Assembly: GCA_045601405.1 (NCBI GenBank)
Contig: JAZRZO010000020.1
Coordinates: 1-64,000 of the forward strand
Origin: RGIG5612 sp045601405
GTDB lineage: Bacteria; Bacillota; Clostridia; Lachnospirales; Lachnospiraceae
DNA length: 64,000 bases
Direction of reading: 5' to 3'
Positions within the stretch are counted from its first letter, which is position 1. Every line of letters begins with the position of its first letter. Of this stretch, positions 13,473-22,628 are shown in pieces. The notes below the pieces were generated by a model that worked only from the letters and a program-made list of their open reading frames with translations, made no database searches and had not been told where the DNA came from. The translations under genes were made by a program, and so were the position numbers.

Positions 13473-14356
13473 TTAGAAGAGCCTCTGTTGCCTAATATCA
13501 TAATAAGGATGCGCAACACCTTGAAATAAATGTACAGGATAGTATACGCAAGGCCCCACGCAGCCATCCATTCAAAGCTTTTGTCCATTTTATTCTGAAC
13601 GCATCTGTCGATCGTGTCGAAATCAACCAGCATGAAAAGGCAGGCGATGATAACAAACACAACAGAAATGATTATGCTTACGGCAGGATTGTTCAGTGCA
13701 CCCGCGATCCCGCCGAATAGAGCGGAGTTGCGTACTGCCGGGATAAGGTTAAGGATAAAGAACAATATGCCGGCAACAACTATTCCGAGGAACATCCCTG
13801 CTATGATGCCGCGGAACCTCTGAGTGACCGTGATTATCTTTTTCGCGTATATAAAAAGCATAGAGGCCACAAGCCCGAGAGTTATAAGCATGGCAAGCAG
13901 GGAGATGAATTTATATTGCTGACTGAGAGCTATTGTTATATAGCCGATAAGAAAGCCCTGGCTTACGCAGTAGATAGTGCCGGTTACCGGAATAGTCTTT
14001 CTGATGAACCATGCCAGGAATGGCACGATGATGCTTATCGCAAGTATGGCTATGACGATCGGTACTTCCGCGGGACTCAGCGAAAAGTCATAGATCGAAT
14101 TCTTGGAATCAATAGTATGGATAACATTTCCTGCCGACTCTGCGCCATTCATTAAAAGCTGGTGAATGAGAAGGCACAGGAACACCCCGGCTATGGTAAC
14201 GATGAGAAAGAAAACCGTTTTAGCGACGATCCCGCCGTAGGTTGCGCAGGCGGATGATTTAAAATCGCCGTTCTTCTCCATCTTTCTTAGTATGGGGTTA
14301 GCGAGATTGTTGAAAAAACCGTTTTTCTTAGGTGCTTGAGTTGTTGCGGATGCCAT
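13469..14356 (-). CDS. Bax inhibitor-1/YccA family membrane protein
   Basis: A 295-residue polytopic membrane protein with about seven hydrophobic segments and a cytoplasmic N-terminus (ANPILRKMEK). The C-terminal segment has the family's acidic motif LVDFDTIDRCVQ and the ending WMAAWGLAYTILYIYFKVLRIL. BI-1/YccA proteins are proposed pH- or calcium-sensitive channels; the bacterial role is unclear. First gene of a three-gene coupled operon. Transcript start is in the short AT-rich gap upstream of 14356. Confidence 0.9.
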   Translation of the reverse strand: MASATTQAPKKNGFFNNLANPILRKMEKNGDFKSSACATYGGIVAKTVFFLIVTIAGVFLCLLIHQLLMNGAESAGNVIHTIDSKNSIYDFSLSPAEVPIVIAILAISIIVPFLAWFIRKTIPVTGTIYCVSQGFLIGYITIALSQQYKFISLLAMLITLGLVASMLFIYAKKIITVTQRFRGIIAGMFLGIVVAGILFFILNLIPAVRNSALFGGIAGALNNPAVSIIISVVFVIIACLFMLVDFDTIDRCVQNKMDKSFEWMAAWGLAYTILYIYFKVLRILIMILGNRGSSK

Positions 14357-14441
14357 TTTTAAAATCTCCTTTTCAAATTGATTTTTAAATATAATATCAC
14401 AGGCCGGCAGTCTGCCTCTGTAGTATAAATATATACCGGTC

Positions 14442-15245
14442 TTAATTATTTTCGTTGCGTATTTCTACGACCGACGGATAATTGCCCGCATAGTGCCCGT
14501 TCTCATCAAACTCCTCGTCAGATGAATAGGAGAAGACCTTGAGCACGAGGTTGCTTATCTCTACGCTGCGTGGTGTGGGGCGGAGCTTAATGGATGTGAG
14601 CAGGGTATCATCAGTAAACTCCTCCTGCGTGACATGACTGTAGAAAGCGCCTTCCTCCTGCTGGATATCGTTATACAGCCATGCGCCCATAAATCCGCCG
14701 ATACCGCTGTAGTCTCCGTCCTCGGGATAATCGCCGCTGTAGAGATCAGGGTTGTTCTCGATGTCTCCCGGTTTGAGTATTGTGATGATCTTATGCTCTC
14801 CGCCTACATCAAAGCTGAGTTCATAGCCGATCTTATAAGGAACGGGAGTTTCGTTGCCATACCAGAGATCCCTTAAAAGCTGTATCTCACTTTCATAATC
14901 CAGAGTCTCCAGATGTGAGTGAACAGCCCAGATGGTCTCCAGGTCCTCAGTGTCGGTCCATGGCTTTGATATAAGCTGCATCCTGTAAAACCTGTTGTTT
15001 TCATAGTCGTCCCCGTAAGCGTGGACGGGCTTGTCATTCTTTATCTCGGCCTTAGTCGTGGTCTCTTCGGTTGTGGTTTCTGTCAGGGATGTTGTTTCTG
15101 TCTCTGCTTTTTTATTTTTTTTGTTGCAGCTTATCAATATAACTATAACAGCGATGATGAGCGCCACCAGAACAGCAGAAGCAATGAGTCTGTTCCGGAT
15201 CACTCTTTTTCTTTCCTTTTCGCGTAATTGTGTTCTTCTGTCCAA
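14442..15245 (-). CDS. Membrane-anchored extracellular protein of unknown function
   Basis: A 267-residue protein with basic N-terminus, one transmembrane segment (about residues 22-40, IASAVLVALIIAVIVILISC) and a Thr/Glu-rich linker with TTSLTETTTEETTT. A soluble acidic domain of about 190 residues follows that I do not recognise. A cysteine ends the hydrophobic segment but the context is not a standard lipobox. Similar anchor-plus-TTE-linker architecture is seen in the two CapA-like proteins further on, suggesting a genome-wide style for surface proteins. Confidence 0.75.
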   Translation of the reverse strand: MDRRTQLREKERKRVIRNRLIASAVLVALIIAVIVILISCNKKNKKAETETTSLTETTTEETTTKAEIKNDKPVHAYGDDYENNRFYRMQLISKPWTDTEDLETIWAVHSHLETLDYESEIQLLRDLWYGNETPVPYKIGYELSFDVGGEHKIITILKPGDIENNPDLYSGDYPEDGDYSGIGGFMGAWLYNDIQQEEGAFYSHVTQEEFTDDTLLTSIKLRPTPRSVEISNLVLKVFSYSSDEEFDENGHYAGNYPSVVEIRNENN

Positions 15246-15367
15246 TGTAACGGCCTCCTTTCAGGATTATCAGGTATAAGCCAAAAATGTTTGGGTCGGC
15301 TGTACTTCGAAAGTGATTTTACCACATATATGTGTCTAAAGGATAATTTATCTTTAAAAACATTATA

Positions 15368-15396
15368 TTGACACAGAGCATTAATAAAAAGATACT
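15368..15396 (+). promoter_or_regulatory. Promoter of the aldo/keto reductase gene
   Basis: Perfect TTGACA (15368-15373), 17 bases, then GATACT (15391-15396), about 30 bases before the ATG. Confidence 0.6.
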
Positions 15397-15425
15397 ATAA
15401 ACATCATATTGAAAAGGGAAAGAAC

Positions 15426-16616
15426 ATGAAATACAGAAAAGACAAATATGGCAGCGATCTTTCCGTTCTGGGGTTCGGCTGCATGCGTTTTACCAGAAAG
15501 AGCGGAAATATAGACATTCAAAAAGCGGAAAAAGAGATAATGGCCGCGTACAATGCCGGCGTGAATTATTATGACACCGCGTATATATATCCCGGCAGCG
15601 AGGCAGCAGTAGGTGAGATCTTTGAAAGAAACAATATCAGGGATAAGATAAAGATAGCTACAAAGCTGCCCCAGTACCTCATAGGCAGCCGGGCTGCGAT
15701 AGACAGGTACTTTGATGAGCAGCTGAAAAGACTCAGAACGGACTATGTTGACTATTATCTGATGCACCACATGACCGATGTGGCAATGTGGGAAAAACTG
15801 AAAGCCATAGGCATCCTTGAGTGGATAGAGGCTAAAAAGGCGGCCGGCCAAATAAAGAACATAGGCTTTTCATATCACGGAAACACCGATAATTTCCTTA
15901 AGATATTAAATGACTATGACTGGGATATGTGCCAGATCCAATACAATTATCTGGACGAGGTGAGTCAGGCGGGCGTTGACGGGCTTAAGGCGGCAGCCGC
16001 AAAGAGTATTCCGGTTGTGATAATGGAGCCTTTGCGCGGAGGAAAGCTGGTTGATCTTCTTCCGAAGGACGCTAAAGAGCTCATAAAGCAGAACGAAAGA
16101 GGATGGACTCCGGCAGGCTGGGCCTTCAGATGGCTTTATAACCAGCCTGAGGTGACGGTGGTGCTTTCCGGAATGAATTCTTCCGAAATGGTGGAGGAAA
16201 ACTGCAATACTGCATCCGAAATGGAGGCGGGCAGCTTTACAGAGGAAGACTTTAAGCTCATAGAAGAGGTTAAGGAAAAAATAAAAAGAAATGAAAAAGT
16301 AGGCTGCACGGGATGCAGATACTGCATGCCGTGTCCTAAGGGGGTGGATATCCCCGGAAACTTCCGGTGCTATAATGCCATGTATATAGAGGGGAAAGCG
16401 GATGCGAGAAAGCAGTTCGCCCAGACGGTGGGCCTCACTAAAGAGCCATCCTTTGCATCGCAGTGTGTGGGCTGCGGCAAGTGTGAACAGCATTGCCCGC
16501 AGAACATCCCTATCAGAGAGAAATTAAAGGAGGCGGACAGAGCGCTTCGCCCGCTCCCGTACAGGATAGGTATAAATATAGCCCGCTCATTTATGTTCCG
16601 GAGATCAGGAAGATAA
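15426..16616 (+). CDS. Aldo/keto reductase with C-terminal 4Fe-4S ferredoxin domain
   Basis: A 396-residue protein. The AKR barrel covers residues 1-285, with the catalytic-site motifs NYYDTAYIYPGSE (D, Y), ATKLP (K) and LMHHM (H). The C-terminal segment has CTGCRYCMPCPKGVDIP (about 294-310) and CVGCGKCEQHCPQNIP (about 346-361), two ferredoxin-like cysteine clusters. This architecture is common in anaerobic Clostridia (the YdjR-like Fe-S aldo/keto reductases), presumably passing electrons between ferredoxin and a carbonyl substrate. Monocistronic with its own promoter. Substrate unknown. Confidence 0.9.
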   Translation: MKYRKDKYGSDLSVLGFGCMRFTRKSGNIDIQKAEKEIMAAYNAGVNYYDTAYIYPGSEAAVGEIFERNNIRDKIKIATKLPQYLIGSRAAIDRYFDEQLKRLRTDYVDYYLMHHMTDVAMWEKLKAIGILEWIEAKKAAGQIKNIGFSYHGNTDNFLKILNDYDWDMCQIQYNYLDEVSQAGVDGLKAAAAKSIPVVIMEPLRGGKLVDLLPKDAKELIKQNERGWTPAGWAFRWLYNQPEVTVVLSGMNSSEMVEENCNTASEMEAGSFTEEDFKLIEEVKEKIKRNEKVGCTGCRYCMPCPKGVDIPGNFRCYNAMYIEGKADARKQFAQTVGLTKEPSFASQCVGCGKCEQHCPQNIPIREKLKEADRALRPLPYRIGINIARSFMFRRSGR

Positions 16617-16621
16617 AGGGA

Positions 16622-17182
16622 TCAGCTTACAAGTCGCGCATTCCTCAGTGTGCAGAATAAGAAATTATCCTCAACATAGGTGTCAAAGGTGCCTATGACG
16701 GTGACATCATCCTGGTCAGCCGGGTAGTCCCGGGGGAACACATAGTCGTCGGTAAGCTCAAATTCTATGCCCTGCGCGCAGCAAGCAGTGGCATCTTTTA
16801 TTATACAGGAATAGTAATATCTGCCTGCGGTCTCGTCATAATACTCATTGTACTGACCGCCCATCTTGACCGTTTTGCCTTTATACTGCTCCGGATCATA
16901 CATCATGTTGGAGACCTCGGAATATACCATCGTGCTTGACATTGCGGTCAGGTCAACGTCCACATCAGGGTCAGCCTCATTCTTTTTTGAAGAGCTGCTG
17001 CCTGAGTTATCGTCAGAACTGTCTGTTTTCCCGTCAGCCTGATCCATCTGGTCCTGTATAACGTCCACTACATTGTTCCGGGCGTTATTTCTGTTTCCTG
17101 TTGAAGATGAGCTGCCGCAGCCGGCAAGAAGACATACGGCCAGGATGACTGATGCGGTAAATATAAAAAGTTTTTTCTTCAT
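16622..17182 (-). CDS. Lipoprotein associated with the metal ABC transporter
   Basis: A 186-residue lipoprotein with lipobox LLAGC at residues 18-22, then a Ser/Asp/Asn-rich linker and a C-terminal domain of about 100 residues (YKGKTVKMGGQYNEYYDE, then CIIKDATACCAQGIEFEL). That domain resembles an OB-like fold seen next to zinc transporters, but I cannot name it with confidence. The CC pair and acidic tract could contact metal. It lies 9 bases after the permease gene, so it is the last gene of the ABC operon. It is not a typical ZnuA-type solute-binding protein. Confidence 0.75.
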   Translation of the reverse strand: MKKKLFIFTASVILAVCLLAGCGSSSSTGNRNNARNNVVDVIQDQMDQADGKTDSSDDNSGSSSSKKNEADPDVDVDLTAMSSTMVYSEVSNMMYDPEQYKGKTVKMGGQYNEYYDETAGRYYYSCIIKDATACCAQGIEFELTDDYVFPRDYPADQDDVTVIGTFDTYVEDNFLFCTLRNARLVS

Positions 17183-17191
17183 GTCTTTCTC

Positions 17192-18037
17192 CTATGCACG
17201 GACGCCTCTTCGAAGAGCGCCTGCGATAAAACAAACGGCAAAGGCTATGACATCCACGCCTACGATGGTTGAGCCTACCGGCGTGCCTGCGAGTATGGAA
17301 ATGAGTATGCCCAGAAGGGCGCAGACTACCGATAATATTGCCGAAAATACAGTTACGGATTTAAAGTTCCCGAACAGTCTCATAGCGGAAAGCGCCGGGA
17401 ATATGACAAGTGCCGATATCAGCAGAGAGCCGACCAGGTTCATCGCCAGAACTATTATAAAGGCGATGATGATGGCGATGATGAGGTTATACAGACCGGC
17501 TCTTATGCCTGATGCCCGCGCAAAGTCCTCATCAAAGGTAACGGCGAATATCTTGTTATAAAAGATAACGAACACAACCAGCACAACGGCGGAAAGTATG
17601 ATGGATATCCAGACCTCCTGGGAGGTAAGGGTAAGTATTGATGTGGAGCCGAAAAGCGTGCTGCATACATCTCCGGTAAGATTGGAGGATTTTGAAAAAA
17701 TGTTCATTATAAGGTAGCCGAAGGCGAGAGCGCCGACGGATATCATAGCGATGGCCGCGTCTCCCTTTATCCGGGTATTCTGTCCGGTCCTCAGAAGAAG
17801 TATGGCACTGAGCACGGTTATCGGGAGCACAAGAAGCGTCTGGTTTGTAAGGTTCAAGACGCTGGCGATAGCTATGGCTCCGAAAGCAACATGACTGAGT
17901 CCGTCGCCGATGAACGAAAAACGCTTTAATACCAGTGTAACGCCTAAAAGAGAGGAACAGAGGGCAACCAGAACGCCCACTATTATGGCATATCTCACAA
18001 AAGGATATTGAAGATAGTTGATCAGCTCGTCAAACAT
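17192..18037 (-). CDS. Metal ABC transporter permease (ZnuB/MntB type)
   Basis: About 281 residues with eight or nine hydrophobic segments; ABC-3 family permease, with ALCSSLLGVTLVLKRFSFIGDGLSHVAFG-like N-terminal pattern and GSLLISALVIFPALSA near the C-terminus. The ATG at 18037 is preferred over one six codons upstream because GGAGG precedes it at 9 bases. It overlaps the ATPase gene by 8 bases. Likely imports Zn or Mn. No cognate solute-binding protein is in the window. Confidence 0.9.
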   Translation of the reverse strand: MFDELINYLQYPFVRYAIIVGVLVALCSSLLGVTLVLKRFSFIGDGLSHVAFGAIAIASVLNLTNQTLLVLPITVLSAILLLRTGQNTRIKGDAAIAMISVGALAFGYLIMNIFSKSSNLTGDVCSTLFGSTSILTLTSQEVWISIILSAVVLVVFVIFYNKIFAVTFDEDFARASGIRAGLYNLIIAIIIAFIIVLAMNLVGSLLISALVIFPALSAMRLFGNFKSVTVFSAILSVVCALLGILISILAGTPVGSTIVGVDVIAFAVCFIAGALRRGVRA

Positions 18038-18752
18038 TGCCCTGCGCCTCCGCATTGTTATCAGCGTTAAGAAACAGCTTTCCTGCCCCGGTGTTTTTGT
18101 ACTCTTCGACTGTACCGAAGAAGAAAGGCTTTCCCGGATTTAATATATGGGTAGCGTATTTTACCGCTTCGGTTATGTCATGAGAGATCATTACTATAGT
18201 TATGCCCTCGCGGTTAAGCTGAGCTATGAGCTCATACATATTTGCGGATGCCACCGGGTCAAGCCCCGATACAGGCTCATCTAAGAGGATGAGCTTTTGC
18301 GTGGCGCACAGCGCTCTGGCTAAGAGTACCCGCTGCTGCAGACCGCCGGACAGTTCCCTGTAGCAGCGTTTTTCAAGCTGGAGTATGCCAAGCTTCTCCA
18401 TGTTGGCTCTGGCGGCCGACTTATCCTGTTTGTTGTAAAAAGGCTGCATTCCCTTCTGCCCCTGAAAGCCGGAGACAACTATCTCCATAACAGAAGCGGG
18501 AAAGTCCTTCTGGTATGAGGTCTGCTGAGGAAGATACCCTATCTCGGTTTTCAGCAGACCGTCGCCGAAATGAATGCTTCCCTGTATCGGCGGGATAAGT
18601 CCCAGGATGGTACGCATCAGTGTTGTCTTGCCGGAGCCGTTTTCCCCGACAATACAAAGATAGCTGCCGCTGTCAATGGAAAAAGACAGGCCGCTGACTA
18701 TTTCGTGCTGGTCATATCCTATACTAAGACCGGTTGCCGTGATTAATGACAT
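18030..18752 (-). CDS. Metal ABC transporter ATP-binding protein (ZnuC type)
   Basis: A 240-residue ATPase. Walker A is GENGSGKTTL (36-45), signature LSGGLQQRVLLARAL, Walker B LILLDEPVSGLD, and switch histidine in MISHDI. Closest pattern is the Zn/Mn family. The C-terminal segment HILNPGKPFFFGTVEEY is family-typical. First gene of the operon ATPase-permease-lipoprotein; 180 bases upstream are AT-rich and presumably hold the promoter, but no Zur-like palindrome is clear. Confidence 0.92.
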   Translation of the reverse strand: MSLITATGLSIGYDQHEIVSGLSFSIDSGSYLCIVGENGSGKTTLMRTILGLIPPIQGSIHFGDGLLKTEIGYLPQQTSYQKDFPASVMEIVVSGFQGQKGMQPFYNKQDKSAARANMEKLGILQLEKRCYRELSGGLQQRVLLARALCATQKLILLDEPVSGLDPVASANMYELIAQLNREGITIVMISHDITEAVKYATHILNPGKPFFFGTVEEYKNTGAGKLFLNADNNAEAQGNV

Positions 18753-18932
18753 TTTTAACCTCTGTACAATGCCGCCCCGGTAATGACGGGTCGGCCTTCA
18801 AAATCCATTACATCATATAACAAAAATGTTAAAATTTAAAGGAATTATACGATTGCCGTAACCGGAAAAAAGTGCGAAAATAAAAAAAAGAAGAAAAAAG
18901 ACTCGCCATGGATATGGAAAGGAGAGAAAGAT

Positions 18933-19229
18933 ATGGGAAAAGAGGAATGGAAAGAGACAGGAAGGGAGCTCGGAGACGCGGCTCAGGGACTGGCTAAAAC
19001 GATGATAAGATCAGCCTTTACCGGACTTGATAAGGCAAAGGAATGGGCGGAAAGCGAAGACGGCGCAGCAGTAGGCGCCGAAGCCGGAAGCAATGTGTTT
19101 AACGACGGGAGCTGGCGGAAAACGGGCAAGGATATAGGAAAAGCAATGAAGAGTGTAGGCCGGACTATAACAGGAACGGCGAAACAGGCTGGTACAGAAC
19201 AGGAAAGCAATACAGATGGCGAAGATTAA
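18933..19229 (+). CDS. Small hydrophilic protein of unknown function
   Basis: A 98-residue protein, rich in K, E, G and A, with two halves of similar pattern (EWKETGRELGDAAQGLAKTM near the start and SWRKTGKDIGKAMKSVGRTI near residue 60), suggesting an internal duplication of an amphipathic helix. GGAGAG precedes the ATG. The asparagine synthase-like gene starts inside its last 14 bases, so translation is coupled. I do not recognise the family. Confidence 0.7.
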   Translation: MGKEEWKETGRELGDAAQGLAKTMIRSAFTGLDKAKEWAESEDGAAVGAEAGSNVFNDGSWRKTGKDIGKAMKSVGRTITGTAKQAGTEQESNTDGED

Positions 19230-20757
19230 AACATACAGAGGACATATCAGAAACTGGAGAGAGTTGTGCGGACAGCTGCAGATATCCCCGGAGGCGGACA
19301 GGCGTGAAAGGGAGCTTCAGATCATTGAAAAAGCATATGATAAGTGGCGCGAGGACATAGGCAGCCATCTCATAGGAATGTTTGCATTCGCGATCTGGGA
19401 TGAGGAGACGCAGGAGCTGTTCGCGTGCAGAGACCACTTCGGCACGAAACCCTTTTACTACTACGAAACAAAGGATAAAAACCTGCTTTTCGGGACATTT
19501 ATCAGGGACATAATGAAGGAAGAGGGATTTGTGAAGGAACTTAATGAAGACCTTCTTCAGATCTACCTCACGCTGACCTATGTTGCGGGAGAGGACACCT
19601 TCTTCAAGGGCGTAAAAAAACTGCTGCCGGGCAGATACCTTAAGTGGAGCCCCGGACCTGAAGGAAGGCTTGAGATAAAAAGATACTGGAAGCCGGAGTT
19701 TTCCCCTAATGAGGATAAGACTCTGGCGGAATGGGCGGATGAGATAAACCGCACTATGGATATCATCATGCCGGAGGTAAAGGATGAGGAAGAGAGCGCA
19801 GGTTCTTTTCTCTCCGGCGGAGTGGACTCCTCATATGTGCTTGCGGTGAGTGACGCTAAGGAGGCCTTTACGATAGGGTATGACGACGAAAGGTTCGACG
19901 AAAGCCCGCTGGCGCAGCAGACCGCGGACATACTGGGAAGAAAACTCATAAGACGGAAAATAGAGCCGGAGGAATATTTCGGGATAGTTCCGTGGGTAAT
20001 GGAAAATATGGAGCAGCCGTTAGGAGATGCCTCCGCTATCGCCTTTGCGATAGGCTGTCGGGCGGCAAAAGAGCACACTTCGCTCTGCTACTCCGGAGAA
20101 GGCTCAGATGAATTCTTCGGCGGTTATAATATGTACAGGAATGCCGAAAGGTACGGAGACGCGCTTAAAACCTTCTACGTGGGAAACACAAACATAATGA
20201 AAGAGGACGAAAAAAGAGCTCTTCTTAAAAATTATAAGGAAGGTATTCTTCCGATAGACCTTGTCAGGGATATTTATGAGGAAACAGAAGGCTATGATCC
20301 GCTGACGAAAATGTCTGATGTGGATATTCAGATATGGCTGGAGGGCGATATATACCTGAACGTTGATAAGATGAGCGAGGCCGCCGGCATTGAGATCCGT
20401 ATGCCGCTGACAGACATCAGGATGTTTGACATCGCCTCCCGGATTCCTGCCGCGTTTAAGGTGAATGAGGAGCAGAACAAGGTTGCTTTCAGAACGGCGG
20501 CGCTAAGTATGATACCGGAAGAGGTGGCGTTCAGGAAGAAACTCGGCTTTATCGTTCCGATACGCCACTGGATGTCGGACGACCGGTATAATTCCGATAT
20601 AAAGAAAACTCTGCGCTCGAAAGAGGCAGAGCAGTTCTTTAATATTGAAGAAGTGGAAAAGATATGGGATGCCTACACCGGCGGGGATTCAGACCTCTGG
20701 CGCAAGCTGTGGACCATCTATACCTTTCTTGTATGGTACAGGCAGTACTTTACTTAG
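19216..20757 (+). CDS. Asparagine synthase-like protein lacking the N-terminal cysteine
   Basis: A 513-residue AsnB relative. The synthetase domain is complete: PPi loop SGGVDSSY (about 196-203), SGEGSDEFFGGY, and the C-terminal KLGFIVPIRHWM. The glutaminase half is shortened. The protein opens within what is normally residue 65 or so of AsnB, with AFAIWDEETQELFACRDHFGTKPFYY intact. The Cys2 nucleophile and the first strands are missing; no alternative upstream start is possible because the coupled 98-residue gene occupies the other frame. It may use ammonia, or an amidotransferase partner, or amidate something other than aspartate. Confidence 0.85.
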   Translation: MAKIKTYRGHIRNWRELCGQLQISPEADRRERELQIIEKAYDKWREDIGSHLIGMFAFAIWDEETQELFACRDHFGTKPFYYYETKDKNLLFGTFIRDIMKEEGFVKELNEDLLQIYLTLTYVAGEDTFFKGVKKLLPGRYLKWSPGPEGRLEIKRYWKPEFSPNEDKTLAEWADEINRTMDIIMPEVKDEEESAGSFLSGGVDSSYVLAVSDAKEAFTIGYDDERFDESPLAQQTADILGRKLIRRKIEPEEYFGIVPWVMENMEQPLGDASAIAFAIGCRAAKEHTSLCYSGEGSDEFFGGYNMYRNAERYGDALKTFYVGNTNIMKEDEKRALLKNYKEGILPIDLVRDIYEETEGYDPLTKMSDVDIQIWLEGDIYLNVDKMSEAAGIEIRMPLTDIRMFDIASRIPAAFKVNEEQNKVAFRTAALSMIPEEVAFRKKLGFIVPIRHWMSDDRYNSDIKKTLRSKEAEQFFNIEEVEKIWDAYTGGDSDLWRKLWTIYTFLVWYRQYFT

Positions 20758-21955
20758 AAAGCCCCAGCTTTTCCCCCATTTCTATGATATGAGGCGTTGC
20801 CCTCATGATCATGTCATAAGATACGCAGTAAGCAAATCTCACATACCCGGGGCAGTCAAAGGCTGCTCCGGCTGAGCATAATATCTGATATTTTTCTTTC
20901 GCGAACGCGACAAACTCATGATCGTTCTCCATCGGGCTTTTTATAAACATATAGAATGTTCCCTTCGGGGGCACATACTCAAAGCCGGCCTTGTCAAAGG
21001 CGTCCATTAAGGCTTTTCTGTTCCTGTCATATGCCGCGATATCGGTGGTTATATCCAGCGTGTCGACGATAGCGAGCTGCTGAAGTGAAGGCGCGTTAAC
21101 GCAGCCGATGACTCTTATTCCGATCGCCGAAGCGTCGATGATGCGATCGCTCTCCTCAGCCTCGTCCGGGATAAGCAGATAGCCGATACGCTCACCGGGA
21201 AGGCTCAGTGACTTACTGAATGAGTAGCATACCAGAGTGTTTTTATAATATTTGGTAAGGAACGGTACCTCGACCCCGTCATATACGATCTCCCTGTACG
21301 GCTCGTCTGAGATAAGGAAGATGGGCCGGCCGTATTTTTCCTCGGCATCGCTCATAACCTTTGCCAGGGCCTTTATAGTTTCCTCGTCATAAACAACCCC
21401 GGCAGGGTTGTTGGGATTATCTATGATAACGGCGCGGGTCTTTTCGTTTATGGCGGAAGCGAATGCCTCCATATCCGGCATAAAGGACGGGGGGTTCGGA
21501 GGAACTACCCTGGTCACGCCGCCGAAATCCGAGATATAGTTTCTGTATTCCAGAAAGAATGGGGCGAAGACTATCACCTCGTCGCCCGGATCGATCAGTA
21601 TCTTCATGGCAATAACGAAGGCATTGGCCGCACCGACCGTCATGGTGACATTTCTGGTGTCAAAGCTTGTTCCAAAGCGTTTATTAAGGTTTTCCGCTAT
21701 GGCTTTTCTTGAAACCTCATAGCCGGCATTGCTCATATAGCCATGCAGGGTGTTGCTGTCGGTTGTGTCTATTACTTTTTTAAGAGACTTGTTGAATTCT
21801 TCCGGTGCGGGAACGCTGGGATTTCCGAGACTGAAATCATATACGGCTTCGTCACCGTATATTTTTCTCATTTTCTTTCCCTCTTCAAACATGGTGCGAA
21901 GTGTGGAACCTGTGGCCAGCAGCCTTTCCATTTCTTCGGAGATGACTTTACTCAT
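20750..21955 (-). CDS. PLP-dependent aminotransferase, class I/II
   Basis: A 401-residue fold-type I aminotransferase. The PLP lysine is in SFSKSLSLPGERIGY (about 240-254); IDNPNNPAGVVY and ISDEPYREIVYD are the expected cofactor motifs. Clostridial relatives are annotated as aspartate or aromatic aminotransferases; specificity is open. The ATG at 21955 has a GAGG-like site; earlier in-frame ATGs lie in poorly conserved sequence. It overlaps the end of the convergent asparagine synthase-like gene by 8 bases. Confidence 0.9.
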   Translation of the reverse strand: MSKVISEEMERLLATGSTLRTMFEEGKKMRKIYGDEAVYDFSLGNPSVPAPEEFNKSLKKVIDTTDSNTLHGYMSNAGYEVSRKAIAENLNKRFGTSFDTRNVTMTVGAANAFVIAMKILIDPGDEVIVFAPFFLEYRNYISDFGGVTRVVPPNPPSFMPDMEAFASAINEKTRAVIIDNPNNPAGVVYDEETIKALAKVMSDAEEKYGRPIFLISDEPYREIVYDGVEVPFLTKYYKNTLVCYSFSKSLSLPGERIGYLLIPDEAEESDRIIDASAIGIRVIGCVNAPSLQQLAIVDTLDITTDIAAYDRNRKALMDAFDKAGFEYVPPKGTFYMFIKSPMENDHEFVAFAKEKYQILCSAGAAFDCPGYVRFAYCVSYDMIMRATPHIIEMGEKLGLSK

Positions 21956-22178
21956 ATCAATGACCTCTTTCCTGATTATCTTACTGTACACGGCTAAACA
22001 ACCGCAGAATATCAACCACGATTTTACATCCTTGAATTACCAACTTCAAGGAAAACCTCATTGCGCGAGGCCGGGCGCAACTTGTTATTTAAAATGCGGT
22101 GTATTATAATCAATAACCGGATGAACAAAAAGTGAGGACGATATATCCGCTCTGAGGGCAAGCCCTTTCTGAGCTGAG

Positions 22179-22613
22179 GTGACACAAATGAAAAAGCTTG
22201 TAACAGCTGCGATCTGCATATCGTTGTCCGCGATCCTCCTTGCGGGCTGCTCCGGCGGCAAGGGAAAAAAGACAGACGCGGATGATGAGGCAGCCAAGGC
22301 CAAACTTGTAGGCGAATGGGAGCAGATCAGTGAAGATGGAAGCCCGTCACTCCCGGAAATGGGAATTCCTTCGGGCTATATTTTTGAACAGGACAATACG
22401 GGTCTGGATACATTCTGGGATCTTTCGTTCAGGTATACAGTTTCCGGGGATATCATCCATATAACATATGACGACAGCATTGCCGATGAGACCGACTATG
22501 AATATACGATCAAAGACGGCATCCTTACCATGACAAGAACAAACGATGACGCGATAGCAATGGTGTATAAAAAGCTTCCGGAAGAAGACAAGCATCCGGA
22601 AGAGGGCAATTAA
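22179..22613 (+). CDS. Small lipoprotein, lipocalin-like (DUF5640-type)
   Basis: A 144-residue lipoprotein with a clear signal and lipobox LLAGC (about residues 20-24). The mature domain begins LVGEWEQISEDG and ends with DGILTMTRTNDDAIAMVYKKL, a short beta-barrel pattern frequent in Clostridia surface lipoproteins that open with a G-x-W motif. Role unknown. GAGGTGA ribosome site. Confidence 0.8.
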   Translation: MTQMKKLVTAAICISLSAILLAGCSGGKGKKTDADDEAAKAKLVGEWEQISEDGSPSLPEMGIPSGYIFEQDNTGLDTFWDLSFRYTVSGDIIHITYDDSIADETDYEYTIKDGILTMTRTNDDAIAMVYKKLPEEDKHPEEGN

Positions 22614-22628
22614 AAAGTCTTTCAGGGT

